NCBI RefSeq assembly: GCF_027942865.1
Contig: NC_134508.1
Location: 36,577,466-36,641,465, forward strand
Length of the DNA stretch: 64,000 nt
Source: Odontesthes bonariensis
Taxonomy: Eukaryota > Chordata > Actinopteri > Atheriniformes > Atherinopsidae
Reading direction: 5' to 3'
Shown here: positions 1 through 11,770 of the stretch, in pieces
Position numbering within the stretch: the stretch's first letter is position 1
How the letters are laid out: the number at the start of each line of letters is the position of its first letter
Position numbers and translations under genes: made by a program
Notes under the pieces: model-generated
Told to the model about the DNA's origin: nothing
The model's input: only the letters and a program-made list of their open reading frames with translations
The model's database searches: none

Positions 1-654
1 TTGACATAACTAAATTTGCTTGCTTAATGGGGGTTTCTTAGCTTAGCTTGCTATCTGTTACCCGTTGAACGAAGTCGTCGACGTTAACTGGAACAAAGAA
101 GCTAAAACAAAGCAAAACTGCAGTCTGGTGTTTTACTATTGTACCGCTCGTCAGCAGTTCAGTTGTTATGTAGGCCTTTTTGGATAACGGCATTTTCTTT
201 CAACTATCAGCATAATTTAGGGACTCTGCAATGTGTACTACTGGTGATCAGTTAGCATTAGCTGCACCAAGCTTTCATGGCTTGCTGCTACAGTATAAAG
301 TTTTAGCCGCGTTCCTCAAAATAGACAGTTTTAGACTAAGCTGTATGGCGGAAACATCTTATTTTGTAAGAGATAAAACAAATTACGTATTGTCAAACAT
401 AATTCTTATCATCACTTATAATCAGTGTTATGACTTATTTTCAGCATTTAAAAACGCATTTATGTGTCTTTCAAGTATTTAATGGAGAACTTTGAATAAC
501 AACAAAAGAAATTGGTGCACTGCCTAATCAATATTAATGATGATGATAATAATGATGATAAAGTCACAATGATGTACTACCTCTAGCTTTGCTTATGGCA
601 CACATTTAGTTTAAAATTGTGATAAACGTATGCAATGAGTATTCATTTTCCTAC
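1..654. other. upstream region of YOD1
   Basis: No coding region is recognised here. The first 100 bases hold a few CpGs and could contain the YOD1 promoter or non-coding first exon, but I cannot place a transcription start or donor. Bases 536-563 are an imperfect ATG/ATA low-complexity tract. Confidence 0.4.
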
Positions 655-965
655 AGAGTTGCATACATTTTTCACCCAGATCAAATATTTATGATGGGAA
701 AGCCATCCTCTCAAGCACACCTCAAAGATTTTCTATGGGGTTATGGTTTGGACTGTGGTGGAAATCCACGTGTAAAAAATAAAGTCTCATGCTCCTTGAA
801 CCACTCGTTCACAATTTGAGCCCAGTAAGTCTTGGCATTGTCATCTTGGAATTTGCTTTTGCCATCAGTGTAGAAAACAATCCATAGTGGAAATACCTGA
901 TCATGAATGAAGTATCTCCAAGTAGTCAACTTGTCAATGTGTATTGGCAAATCATGCAATAGAAA
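655..965 (-). mobile_element. decayed Tc1/mariner-like transposase fragment
   Basis: Read on the minus strand, 741-960 encodes a stretch containing FQDDNAKTYWAQIV, NEWFKEHE and FPPQS. These match the second catalytic Asp and the following helix of fish Tc1-like DDE transposases. After a one-base frame change it continues NHNPIENL, the motif holding the final catalytic Glu, and then hits a stop. No intact reading frame or terminal repeats are seen. It ends about 25 bp before the YOD1 coding-exon acceptor, probably inside YOD1's first intron. Confidence 0.75.
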
Positions 966-993
966 TTTAACATCACATGTTTTTTCAGGCAGG

Positions 994-3390
994 ATGTTGC
1001 GACTTCGCTGTAAGACCAAAAATGGGAGCCACCTTATGCAGGGCTTGACTCATCAGTCCTGTGTGCAGGAGCTTAAGAGCAAGGTGGAGGAGCTGACAGG
1101 GATCCCCTGTGATGTGCAGAAAATAATGGTTGGTTACCCACCGTCCAGTCTTGATCTTCGAAATGGAGATGCTCATCTAAAGGACTACCCAATCAAATCA
1201 GGTTTGTTTCAGACAGCGAAAAAATGTACACGTGAACCAAATTCTTTTAATAGACAGCTTTTTTTAGGATTTAAAGGGTTTTAGAATAATTAGTCTGCAA
1301 AACTAAACTATGGAAAGTGATTTAATTATTCATAGCACCTGGAAATAATTTATTATTGATTTTTGTTTTCATTGATTAATGCTTTTAGAACCCAAATTAA
1401 ATTTAGCTCACCTCCCATTGTATTGTGAAAAATGTTTGCTATTGGCTGATCTGACCTTTTTCCCCATCTCATGGAAACACATCATATCTCCATTTAAATA
1501 GAAATTTCAGGTTAAATTATATTTTTATATATAGCTACACATTATAAGACCTTTCTATATTAGAAAGAAACATGGTGCTCCGTGCATCATAATTGGTGGT
1601 CCCCCAGCAATCTGGTGTTAAAAGCGCTATAATTAAAGAATGTTTCATAGATTAATTAGCATCATCTACAAGCAAAATTTAAGTCTACTGTTAAAAGTGG
1701 AAACAGTATCAGCCCCCTGCTGGTTACACATGAGACGAGCTTCGTATTTGAAGGTCCTGCCTCCCAGAAACGAGAAGTATGCCTGCACTCTGATGCCCCT
1801 TCGTAACTGAGGCACTTCTGGTGCTGGTTTGTTGCCGGTGCTTAATGCTAAACCAGTTCTTTGCATTTCAACCCATACAAAAGCAGCTCTTAGATAATAA
1901 AACTAATTTTAGAGCAGCACCAACTCTTACCAGGACTAGAACCAAGAACCACTTTTGTCTTTCCAACACGTTTCGAAAAACAGAGCTAGCCTGGCTTCTG
2001 AGTTTCAACACTGAGTTTCAAAGAGGCAGTGTAAGCCCAAGGTGGTCAAGACTCATCTAATTTCACCTGCCGCTTTCTCTTTTAATAACAGTGCTATTGA
2101 TTTACAGCTGTCACCTGGAAAAGGGGTGCTGTAGTTTCCCATGTGCTGCATTCACAATCCGGATATGAAATAGTTTTACTTACAAACCTGTCTTGCGCTG
2201 GTATTTATAAATGCTAACTGCCATGGGCTCACAAATGCTGACTGACGTTTACAACAGTACTTATAAGCACTAGTTGGTGATTTATTTATTTATTTTTATT
2301 TTTTCCTTTTCTTCAATGGACAGAACTAGTGGTGTCATTTAGAGATATGTCTCCTTGAATTCCAGTCCTCTATAGAAGTTCATAATAGAGGTTCAGTCAA
2401 AAATAAAACTGTGTTGAGACAGAATGATGTGGCTCGGGCCTGTTGAAATGCAAGCTGGTTATTAAAAGCTTTCAAGTTGAAACGGCTCAGAATGTGATCT
2501 AGTATCAGCTAAGTTCGAGCCCATGTTACAAGGTGGCTAAAAAGCCTGTCATGGAGAAGTTTTAATTAAAATATGGGCAATAGATTGAGTTGACAGTTGG
2601 ACAGTTTTATACACGATGACGTTTCTCTTCTTCCTTTTCAAACCAACGTCTGACCAGGATGAACAGTGTTCTAATTGGTGTGTCTTCCTATACAGGAGAC
2701 ACACTCATTGTTGAGGAGGAAAAAAACAAGCCAAAGCCTCAGGATCATCCCATTGTGAAAGCACCGCGTCTGGAGTTGTCCCCCGTGCTGGCTCGTCGAG
2801 TGGTACCAGCTGATAACTCCTGCCTCTTCACCAGTGTTTATTTTGTGGTGGAAGGTGGTGTGTATGACCCCGCTTGTGCCCCTGAGATGCGCGGCCTTAT
2901 TGCCCAGATAGTGTCGAGTGACCCTGCAGCTTACTCTGAAGCCGTGCTAGGAAAAACCAATGAAGAGTACTGCTCCTGGATAAGACGTGATGACACCTGG
3001 GGAGGAGCCATCGAGGTGTCCATCCTCTCCAAGTTTTACCAGTGTGAGATCTGCGTGGTGGACACTCAGACAGTCCGAGTAGATAGATTCGGGGAGGATG
3101 CTGGCTACCACAAACGTGTGCTGCTTATCTACGATGGTATCCACTATGACCCACTGCAGAAAGAGATTCCCGGTTCTGACACCCCGCCTCAGACTATTTT
3201 TTCTACCACAGATGACATAATCTTGGCCCAGGCCCTCGAGTTGGCAGACGAGGCTCGCCGCAAGCGCCAGTTCACAGACGTTAACCGCTTTGCGTTGCGC
3301 TGCATGGTGTGTCAGACTGGGCTGGTGGGACAGAAGGAAGCTCGTGAGCATGCCAAGGAGACGGGCCACACCAATTTTGGAGAAGTGTGA
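994..3390 (+). CDS. yod1: YOD1, OTU-family deubiquitinase
   Basis: Coding exons 994-1201 and 2696-3390 join in phase (GT donor at 1202, AG ending at 2695) to give 300 aa. YOD1/OTU1 cleaves polyubiquitin and works with the p97/VCP ATPase in ER-associated degradation. Residues 1-80 are the ubiquitin-like UBX-type domain. The OTU core follows, with D109 and C112 (PADNSCLF) and H219 (YDGIHYDPL) as the catalytic triad. A C-terminal C2H2 zinc finger uses C272, C275, H288 and H294 and ends TGHTNFGEV, as in vertebrate YOD1. The chosen ATG begins MLRLRC, which aligns with MWRLRC of the human protein. The longer human N-terminal leader is absent. The ATG is only 5 nt after a good acceptor (TTTTTTCAG ending at 988), so a non-coding exon probably lies upstream. 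SARG follows on the same strand, as in human 1q32. Confidence 0.95.
1202..2695 (+). other. YOD1 intron between coding exons
   Basis: The 1.5-kb intron runs from the donor GTTTGT to the acceptor CTATACAG. Nothing else was recognised in it. Confidence 0.8.
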
Positions 3391-5113
3391 AAGTGCATTA
3401 TTTTTTCTTTCCTGTCACAAATACAATCACCTCCAACCCCTTTGTTCGATATCTGGAAACTCTGTTGGTTTGTCTACTTGTGTGATCCTCTACCTCACAT
3501 TACCCAGTGACATCTGACAATCTGCCGATGCTGTGTTCAGCTTCTAACCTTTCCAGTATTATGTTTTAACTGCTGAAAGCTGTAAAAGTCAGAAATGTCA
3601 CTGCAGATCTCCGATGCCACTAAAACATCATGTTAGTCTGTTAGGGATGGTTTCAAATCTGTTAAACTGGATCAAGTAAAATATGCAGATAATTCCTAGG
3701 TGTTGTTTTGCTCTGTTGATATTACTCAATTTAGCGCTAAACCAAATGTTAAGTAGTAAATACACCATGTTGCCACCACTAAACAAGTGTCTGAGTAAAC
3801 TTGTGTGAGCTGAACACTCACTCTGTGGCTCCACGAAGAGTTTAAAACCACCACTAAGAATGATTTGCACTGCAGTGTGATCCAATTCACTGTTGTCTTA
3901 ACACAGCACAGCAAGTATGACTGTTATTCATCACGTTGGTTTTGTAGCATTTACTTTTCACCTTTGTGACCAGATTTCAGAATTTCTCCCAGTAGTGGGA
4001 TTGTCTTATTAGCCTTCAGATATATAAATGTTCAGCACAAGTAGCCCATGTCAGTGCTCTGCTGGAGTCATTTGTGAACAAACGTGCCGTCTGTGAGGTT
4101 ATTCTGAATTTATTTAGCAGTGGCCATTGAGTTTGGGGTTATGCATTTTTAAGTACAAAATCGTATAGCAAATTGTAGTCCAAAATTAGCCTAATTATTT
4201 GATGTTGCAACATCATTTATCGGTGCGTTTCCTTGTTTAGATTCTTTTTAAAAACACACATTGGTGCTGTATACATATTTTACAAAGTCCGTAGCTCATA
4301 ACTTCACTGGTACGACAAGTTTTCAGGAGTGTAATATTGAATCCTAGTGTGCAAGTTTCACGTGTCATCATGCTGTAAAAACGTGAACTTTTTGTATGTT
4401 TGAATTGCTGCATTTATTTTTGCTTTAAAAGAGAAAGCCCTCGAGCATATTGAGGAGAAACGCATCAAGGAGAGAGAGGTATCGCATTAAAGAGCAATCT
4501 TTAAGACGTGTAAGGCTTCTCACCTGATACTTTTTTTTTTAAGGTACACTTAATGCTTTTGTCTTTTTCTGAACCGCATTAACCATTTACCTTTTAATGT
4601 CATATTTAACTTAGTTTATCTGTAAGTTTAAGTTTAAAGGCACATTTTGGTTTAACTCATTAAGTTCTGATTCAGCTGTGCCGTCAGACCTTGGGTTAAT
4701 ATGTTGTGTGTGTTTTCTAAAAATGGCCACTGTTTCACTGTATGTATTGCACAACTGGAGCATGTTTTCACATTTTAAGCTAAAGTCAGGCCTCATCTCT
4801 TTGACTTGTGTTAAACATCAGGTCAGAAATGTTTAATTAGAGCACACTGAACAAAATTCTAAGATTAGTTATTGTAGCCTCACTTCGTGCGGAGCCAGTA
4901 TTACTGTTTTAAATACATTCAATGGCAGTATTGGACCCAAGTTGTTGCCAAAATCTGTAAGTTTAACAGTGGAATATTTGATTGATGATTTTCTCCTGGT
5001 TTACATTCAGATGGTAGTGGGAGTAAATGAGAAGAAAACGTTTTTATGTGAATTACTCATAATCTCCATTTGGTAGTTTACTTGATTTTTAACCGTAATT
5101 ATAGTTTAATAAA
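3391..5113 (+). other. YOD1 3' UTR (probable)
   Basis: AT-rich non-coding sequence follows the YOD1 stop. No other exon was recognised. The first well-placed canonical AATAAA is at 5108-5113, which would give a 3' UTR of about 1.7 kb. The extent is inferred from that signal only. Confidence 0.5.
5108..5113 (+). terminator. candidate poly(A) signal for YOD1
   Basis: Canonical AATAAA in an AT-rich context, 1.7 kb after the YOD1 stop. Another AATAAA-containing stretch occurs near 5981, so the true site is not settled. Confidence 0.4.
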
Positions 5114-5439
5114 TCTTGCATCTACGTGACACTATGAAATGGTTTGTTTGTATTTTAAAATGTTCTCAGACTAACAATAACAGTGAATGTTGCACACATA
5201 GCATTATGGAATAACTGGATTTACTTGATTCTTTTTTTTTTCAGTGTTGTCACAATTAAAAGTTATAGCCAACATATGAGTCTTTGTATGAACATTTTCT
5301 TCTTGCCTTTAGAGCTCACATTGTTATTAGAGTTTTTTTTTATTTCTTTCTGTGTTTGTCACAATTTTGGCTCAAGATGTTGTAAATCATCTGCTGCAGT
5401 GATGTTTTATAAAAGATGATGGAGAATATAAAAAAAAAC

Positions 5440-5512
5440 TTCCCAGCGGCCATCGGGCGAGAGGCGGGGTACACCTTGGACAGGCCGCCAGTGCATCACA
5501 GGGCGCCTTGCA
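5440..5512. repeat. GC-rich dispersed fish repeat fragment
   Basis: A 70-bp island much richer in G+C than its flanks reads CATCGGGCGAGAGGCGGGGT, then tacaccttggacaggccgcc. I have seen this type of sequence recurrently in fish genomic DNA. The parent element is not identified. Confidence 0.5.
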
Positions 5513-5582
5513 ATTATGTTTATTAAAATATTTTATCCAGTGTAAATTTTGAGCTATCTTTCGATATATAAGTAACGAAACA

Positions 5583-5609
5583 AATATATATATATATATA
5601 TATATATAA
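5583..5609. repeat. (TA)n microsatellite
   Basis: About 12 uninterrupted TA units. A run of 14 G (5704-5717) lies nearby. Confidence 0.9.
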
Positions 5610-6530
5610 ACATTGGTAATTGTGCTGATAATATACTCTGTTCCACCATGAGTCATCTCTGGCTGCTGTTAACAAACACTGCCACTGCAAATGAAAAATT
5701 AGAGGGGGGGGGGGGGGCTTATCCTTTGCAAACATGGTGGGATTACTCTACATGTTATTTCGAGGCGCTCCTTCCTAATAGGATTTAAGATTTGTTAAAT
5801 CACTGATCAACGGTAACAGGAGCCTCTGTTTCTACAAAGAGACCATGCAAAAGATCAAGTTTCAGTACATTTATTTAGTTTATTTTTTGACAAGTTTTGT
5901 CGATGTAAAAGAAAGTGGACTTGCAGTATTTCACCCTAAATGCCTCAATGGATTTTCACGGCTTGTATTGTGTTTGCTAAAAATAAAAGATGTGACTAGT
6001 AACTGAGTTCACTGTTTAATTCAGGTGTGCTGTGCCGAGGGATAATTTGGACACTGACACATTAATCAATCAATGTTACCACAATACTCACATTCACCAC
6101 CAGGATTTACTGCTATCTTACTTTTCATTATCCCTGCTAAGATAATAACTTAAAGAATTTAGTGTGACAGCGATGTTCTGGCATTTTTTTAAATGATATT
6201 TTCTGCTTTATTTATTTTACTTTTTTCTAGCGTGAACATACCAAAGACTCAAAACTTTATGCAGTTTATGACAGCCAAGTACCAAGCAGAGAAAAGAAAT
6301 ATACCAGTGTACTTTCTGGAAAAAACACATACCGCCAATTACTTTATCCACAGGCCATGTATGGCATGGTGAGTATGAGGAGATTACTTTCTCCAAAAAA
6401 TGACCCAAAAAGTCACTCATATTAACATTAATTCATATTCCTATAGCCTTTTATTAAAATTACAGTCACGCTTTATGGATCACTTTCATAAAAAGCCGGA
6501 CGGCTTGAGTGGGAAACAGATTATAGATGC
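5610..6530. other. intergenic region YOD1-SARG
   Basis: AT-rich sequence with no recognisable exon. It includes the G14 run at 5704-5717. Confidence 0.5.
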
Positions 6531-6579
6531 TGGTAGAATGACGTCGAGGAGTCGTGTGGCTTAAGGAGAATGCTGCTCT

Positions 6580-6709
6580 CTGATTGGCTAAAAGCTTAGA
6601 GCACAACGTCCGTGCAGGTGTCGCAGAGCCTCGCGCCCACCGCGTTTTTACTTGCACTCGGATCTGGAGATGAGTATCCTACCTGACGACTGTACGGAGA
6701 CCTGCACAG
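6580..6709 (+). promoter_or_regulatory. probable SARG non-coding first exon and promoter, with a 14-codon uORF
   Basis: A CpG-enriched patch (about 6530-6710) stands out from its AT-rich surroundings and ends in a good donor, CTGCACAG|GTATCG at 6709/6710. An ATG at 6670 opens a frame into the donor. Joined to the acceptor TTTATAG at 10077, the frame stops at once (GAG TAA), giving a 14-codon upstream ORF before the SARG start at 10127. The transcription start is not determined and the exon is inferred. Confidence 0.45.
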
Positions 6710-6965
6710 GTATCGTCCACTGATTCAATTTCAAACGGCTACTTTCAGCGTTGTTATTGAGTAAACATTTATATAATTTGATTAGTCCTAATTGTGTCTC
6801 ACGGTAGGTTAATGACATCACCTGAGTCGAACTATTTTTGACCTTACAAAACCCGTTTTTAAACAACCTTTTCTACATCAGTTAACTGTGTTTACTGTCT
6901 TAATCGTTGTTTCTGTAGCTTACAGACGTGTAACCTACAAACTTGCTGTTTAATGTGTTTACACG

Positions 6966-6984
6966 CTGTTTAATATATAAATAT

Positions 6985-7017
<33 letters not shown>

Positions 7018-7050
7018 ATATATACATACACACACACACATACACACACT
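6966..7050. repeat. compound (TA)n-(CA)n microsatellite
   Basis: TA-rich tracts separated by TTTATA, followed by TACACACACACA units. Confidence 0.9.
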
Positions 7051-8859
7051 ATTTTGACAGCCAAGTCAGCTTCTTAATATCCCCACACTAGTTTAAGCAG
7101 ACAGATAACACCGGAGTATTTTATTCGTCATACCTTAATGAGTCATGGAGGTGTTTGTATTTTGTGGAGACTGTATTTGGGCCAGATAATCTTTGTGATG
7201 AAAGACACCATCAAATGAACTTAGTCTTATTCTTTCTTAGGAACCTGGAGTTAAGAGGGTTGAACTCCAGGTACTCAAGTTTAAACAAAACCTGAGAGAA
7301 CTTTAATGAAAAAGAAGGAACATTAATAATTCAGTCTGTTACGTAATACCATTCAAACAATGTAGATAAGACTGGCTTGGCCAGCTGCTATTTTACTGCC
7401 ACAATCAACAAAGAAAAGTAATTGGGAAAGAGATTATATGTTCCAGGGAGTTTTACATGGCAGTTAATTTTATTGCATCAACCCCCATATAACCTTTTTT
7501 GTTTTAGCTTTGACTACTGTTTTGATAAATGTATCTGTATGGAGATAACATTTAGATAAATTAATCTTTTGTCATTGGAAGGGGAAATAAGCCAAGCACA
7601 CCTATGTTGTAACTGAATAGGAGAGGCTAATGTAGCAACCAAAATCTGTCAGTTAATTTAAAATACTTTACCACTATTCAGCAAGCTGTTTCCAGTTACT
7701 TGGAGGCCACAGCAGCAGTTCAGCCCATGAAAAAACCTTATCTCCAAGTCTCTCTCAGTTCAGATTCAAACATTGACCCATATACAACAGGACTTATGGG
7801 ACAATTACATACTGTTGCGACAATACGGGTTCAAAGTTTTTACAGTGATGGGGTGACATGGCAAATCAGGTACAGTGAACAAGAGTGCTTTTGTGCTTCC
7901 TTTGGCCCAACCAGCAGCCCTCGTCTCTCAGGTGCTGAAATATATCCAAAGGTGAATTTCTTTTCAAAAGGCTCAGACACGGGGTCCTTTATAGTGAAAT
8001 ACAAGCTCTAAGTAAGAGTATCAGTGAAACTCGTCAGCTCTCTAAAAATCGGTTTGATCTGGTGAAAATCTAATACCCAAATAGCCATCTGCTAAAGAAC
8101 AGTTTATTTTGTCTAACTGCCTTTACAAAAAAGTAGTCTCAGGTTTTTATCTAAGGACCCCCAGGGGGTTTTTGTGAATTGGTGGTTTCTGCTCAGTGGC
8201 AACACATTTAAAGAACAACCCGACAGTATTCTAATACAAGAAAGTTACAGCAAGACAACATGGTCTAACTGGACATGGTATAGTTTCCAGGAGATCATTG
8301 CTGCTGCCCTACACTTCCTCTGAAACTGATCCGAGAAAGGAAGATTAGGAGTGCCATGTGTGCTCTAATCCAAGTCACATGCACTGGGGATGACTTGTTA
8401 GATATCTGTCACACACTCTAAGATATGATAGCCTGCCGTTATTTGACTGTCAGGGTTTTGATAGAAAACTGCTGTGCATATGAGACACACCACGATGTCT
8501 CAGAATATGATGACTGACAGTGGTATGAAGACAGCTTTCTGTTGCAATCTGGACAATAGGCTAACTGTTCATACTGAAAACAGGCAGTCTCCAAGGCAAC
8601 GCTGAAATAGCTTAGACTCGTCTGACTTTACGTCTCTGCAAGTCTTTTGCCAAATATGTTCGCTTTTTCAATTTGGATGATGATGATTATAATATTGTTA
8701 TGGGGTTAATGGTGTATCCCTGAAAAAGATTATGAGATAGTTCACATTTAAGTTAGTTTAGTTGGTAAAATGTTAATAGTAGTGAACTTCACCACGGTAG
8801 TGCCAGATGCTTTCAGAAGCCAAAGTAACTTGTCAAACATACCTACATATACCGACATA

Positions 8860-9340
8860 ACATTATGACCACCTGCCTGATATAGACTGTGTTCTCCTTA
8901 TCCTGCTAAAAGAGCTCTGACCAGTCAAGGTGTGGTCAAAGAGCATCTGAAGGTGTCCTGGAGTGTCTTCTAGCAGAGCCTTGTAAAAAGAATCCTTAGG
9001 TTTTGGGGAAGATCTTCATGTATTGGGCTTGCTTCCCACGGATGCTGGCAGATCCCATCAGATTGGTATCTGGAGAGTTTAGAGGGTAGGGGAACACCTC
9101 AGGCTCTTTGACATGCTTTTTAGCCCTTCCCAAGTTGTTTTTGCATTGCTCAGTGCTGTCTCCCTGCGGGTAACCGCTCATTAGGGGAGTACTGTTGCTA
9201 TACTATACGACTGGGGGTGATTAGTCTGCAGAGATGTTTAGGTAGGTGTCAAAGTGAAATCCATGCAAGTCCAAGGTTGCAGGAGTGTTGCATTGGATCA
9301 AGATGAGAGGTGTTGCTCACTTTGCCTGTGGTCATAATGT
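8860..9340. mobile_element. MITE-like non-autonomous DNA transposon
   Basis: A perfect 13-bp inverted repeat, ACATTATGACCAC at 8860-8872 and its complement at 9328-9340, bounds a 481-bp unit. The flanks on both sides are TA-rich, so a TA target duplication is plausible but not provable. The terminal sequence resembles a dispersed element I recall from fish DNA. No transposase is encoded. It lies in the inferred first intron of SARG. Confidence 0.65.
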
Positions 9341-10126
9341 ACTGGCTGATCGTATATACACATACATATATACATACCTACTTATATATACACAAAACAA
9401 TGGTAGAGGTAACGTGAGAATAATCCTTACATGATGGTGCTTCTGTCCCAGCATGCAACACAGTGCGACTTAGCTTCACATTCTCTGTAATTCAGGATAT
9501 GCATCAAAGCGAATGAATTGTTGTGTTGGAGCAAAACTCAACATTTAAAATGTGTGTGAACATGTTAGTCTGACTGAAATCGTACAAAGTCTAAAGTAAG
9601 GAGTCATCCACATGGAAGAAGAATTAGCTGGAAACAACAAAGAATAACCACAAGACAAGGGATAGCGAGCATCTTTTTTTTTTTTGCCCAAGTGTATATT
9701 AATACAGCCAAATTCCCAATAAAGCTACTGTGACTATCAACATACTTACATTCATATTTTCTCTTTTTCAAACTATTTTAACTGTTACTAATATCATATA
9801 TGTTTACAATGTTTAAAAAAGTTCAAATATCATAAAACATCCTCAGCTATTTGTTAAAATAATCCTTTCAGCACTCAGTACAGTTTAATGCATAAGGTTA
9901 ATGACAGGTAACATCAAAGCCAGCTGAAGCTTTGTTAGAAATCAAATTTTATAGCACAGCGATTTTTTGTTTTCTTTTTTCTTCCTCCCATGGCTAAAAA
10001 AGACAATATTGTTCAATGCAGAGAGTCTATCTTGAACATTTCTAAAACTAAAATCTAAATGTATTCTCCTTTTATAGAGTAAAACAACAGATTCTGCCAC
10101 TAACCCTGGATAAGAGGGGCACTAGG

Positions 10127-11770
10127 ATGCCCAAAAGTGATACCTGGCCTGGTGGCACTGGACTGGAGACGATGAATGAAATGGACAGTGCTGGCAGCTG
10201 TGACAGTGTTGTCAGTGTCAATTCTGGCTTTGTAAGTAACTGAGCTAATCCTCTTTAATCCATAAATCTTCTTCTGCAGCTCATCATACAAAGTAACTTG
10301 AAATAGCAAGACAAAACAGTGTTGGTGACAGAGTTGTTTCGGAAGTTTATCACTGTGGAGTTTGTTTCTAAAGGATTTTTTTTGTATTTCAGAGTGATGA
10401 TAGTCTGGAGCACCTGTCTGCTGAAGAAAAGGCCTGTCTTATGTTTTTGGAGGAGACTATTGAGTCTTTGGATACTGAAGAGGATAGCGGACTCTCTAAT
10501 GATGAACCTGACCAACTGCCCTACCCAGGCAGCCTTGCAACCAAACTGGTTGATCTGTCAGTGTCCATGAGCAAAAGCAAGCTCAATGGTGAGTTAAACT
10601 CTTGAGGACAGATGCAGAATTAATGACACAGTTTTCACTGAAGCAGTATTTCTCATAGCAAACATGCTCTATTGTTTTTCAGGTTCACAGAGACCTGCTT
10701 CTAAAGAACCCATCAAGAAGAAAGTTGACACCAAACCCATGCAGAGCTACCTGGTTCCTACACCTCTCGTTGTGGCAAGCAGTTCTCTGTGTTCTGTTCC
10801 CAGTACAAAACCAATCACTCCTACAGACAAAGCTGTCTATTCCAAGTCTCAGTTAATGTCTATTAACAACAAACCTGCTCACAAACACAACCAGAAACCT
10901 GCTGTTCCACGAGTACCTTTAGAGGTTAATGTTGTGATTCCACCTTCCACAAAACCCAAGGACTACTTGGTCAGGACAGCTGAGGGTGCTTTACCTAGAG
11001 GACCCCTGTCCTATGACGCACTGGTTCATTTGCGGAGGAATGCGTCCACAAAGAAGACCCCTTTATGTCCAAAAGTTGATCACACCATACATTTGGACAA
11101 GATGGAAGAGCCAAACATTGGAGATTTGCAAAGATCTGACAAATCCCACTCAGAGGTCTCAAGGTCTCCTCCTGCTGTGGCCCCCAAACCCAAACAGATT
11201 CCTGCCTACATATCTGTGACAACCCAAAATGGAGGATCCTTAACGCTAGACGTTTCATGCAGTGTCAAGCATCCAACAGATCCCCAGGTGGTGAGACTGG
11301 AAGCTTTAAAGAAGCTTGGCCTCCTAAAAGATCAAGAGCAACAGAAGGAGGGGAATATATCAACACCAAACAGATCTGCAAGAGGTCCACCAAATTGTAA
11401 TCCTTCAAGGAGCCCATCCTTTTGTTCTTCACAAATACCCACAGAACCCAAGAACCGGCTTCTGCAGAGCAGTGTTAGTTTCCATCACCACTCCAGACAT
11501 GACCAACAGCCTGTGTCAGCATTGCATCATCCTGTTCAATCCAGTGGGTTGAAGTCAGCTGTTCTGGAGCGCTCTGCTAGCTTACAGAACTACACAAACT
11601 GCCCTGAACAACAAAACATCTCATCAGCCAAGCCAATACAAGCCACCTCCACAGCTCAGCCTGTATCCCACAATGCCTCAAACTCAGTGGGATATACTGT
11701 GATGGTGGTGCCTGGGATGGGAGCTGATCGGAAGGAGGCTCTCAGAAAACTCGGACTGCTAAAGGACTGA
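10127..11770 (+). CDS. c1orf116: SARG (C1orf116) homologue, specifically androgen-regulated gene protein
   Basis: Exons 10127-10231, 10393-10588 and 10683-11770 join in phase to 462 aa. The N-terminus (MPKSDTWPGGTG, then GSCDSVVS) parallels human SARG MPERELWPAGTG and GSCDSMMS. The acidic motif EEKACLMFLEETIESLD at residues 46-62 matches the most conserved block of the SARG/PROSER2 family. The middle is long, Ser/Pro-rich and apparently disordered, with no enzymatic motif. The C-terminus EALRKLGLLKD (452-462) matches human EALKKLGLLKE, and a second copy, EALKKLGLLKD, sits at 307-317. Human SARG is a cytoplasmic protein of unclear molecular function, named for androgen induction. The neighbouring YOD1 supports SARG over its paralogue PROSER2, as this pair is also adjacent in human 1q32. 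Confidence 0.88.

Noticed and set aside
10127-11770. Identification as PROSER2
   Set aside because: PROSER2 shares the acidic N-terminal block, but the MPxxxxWPxGTG start, the EALxKLGLLKD ends and the YOD1 neighbour fit SARG.
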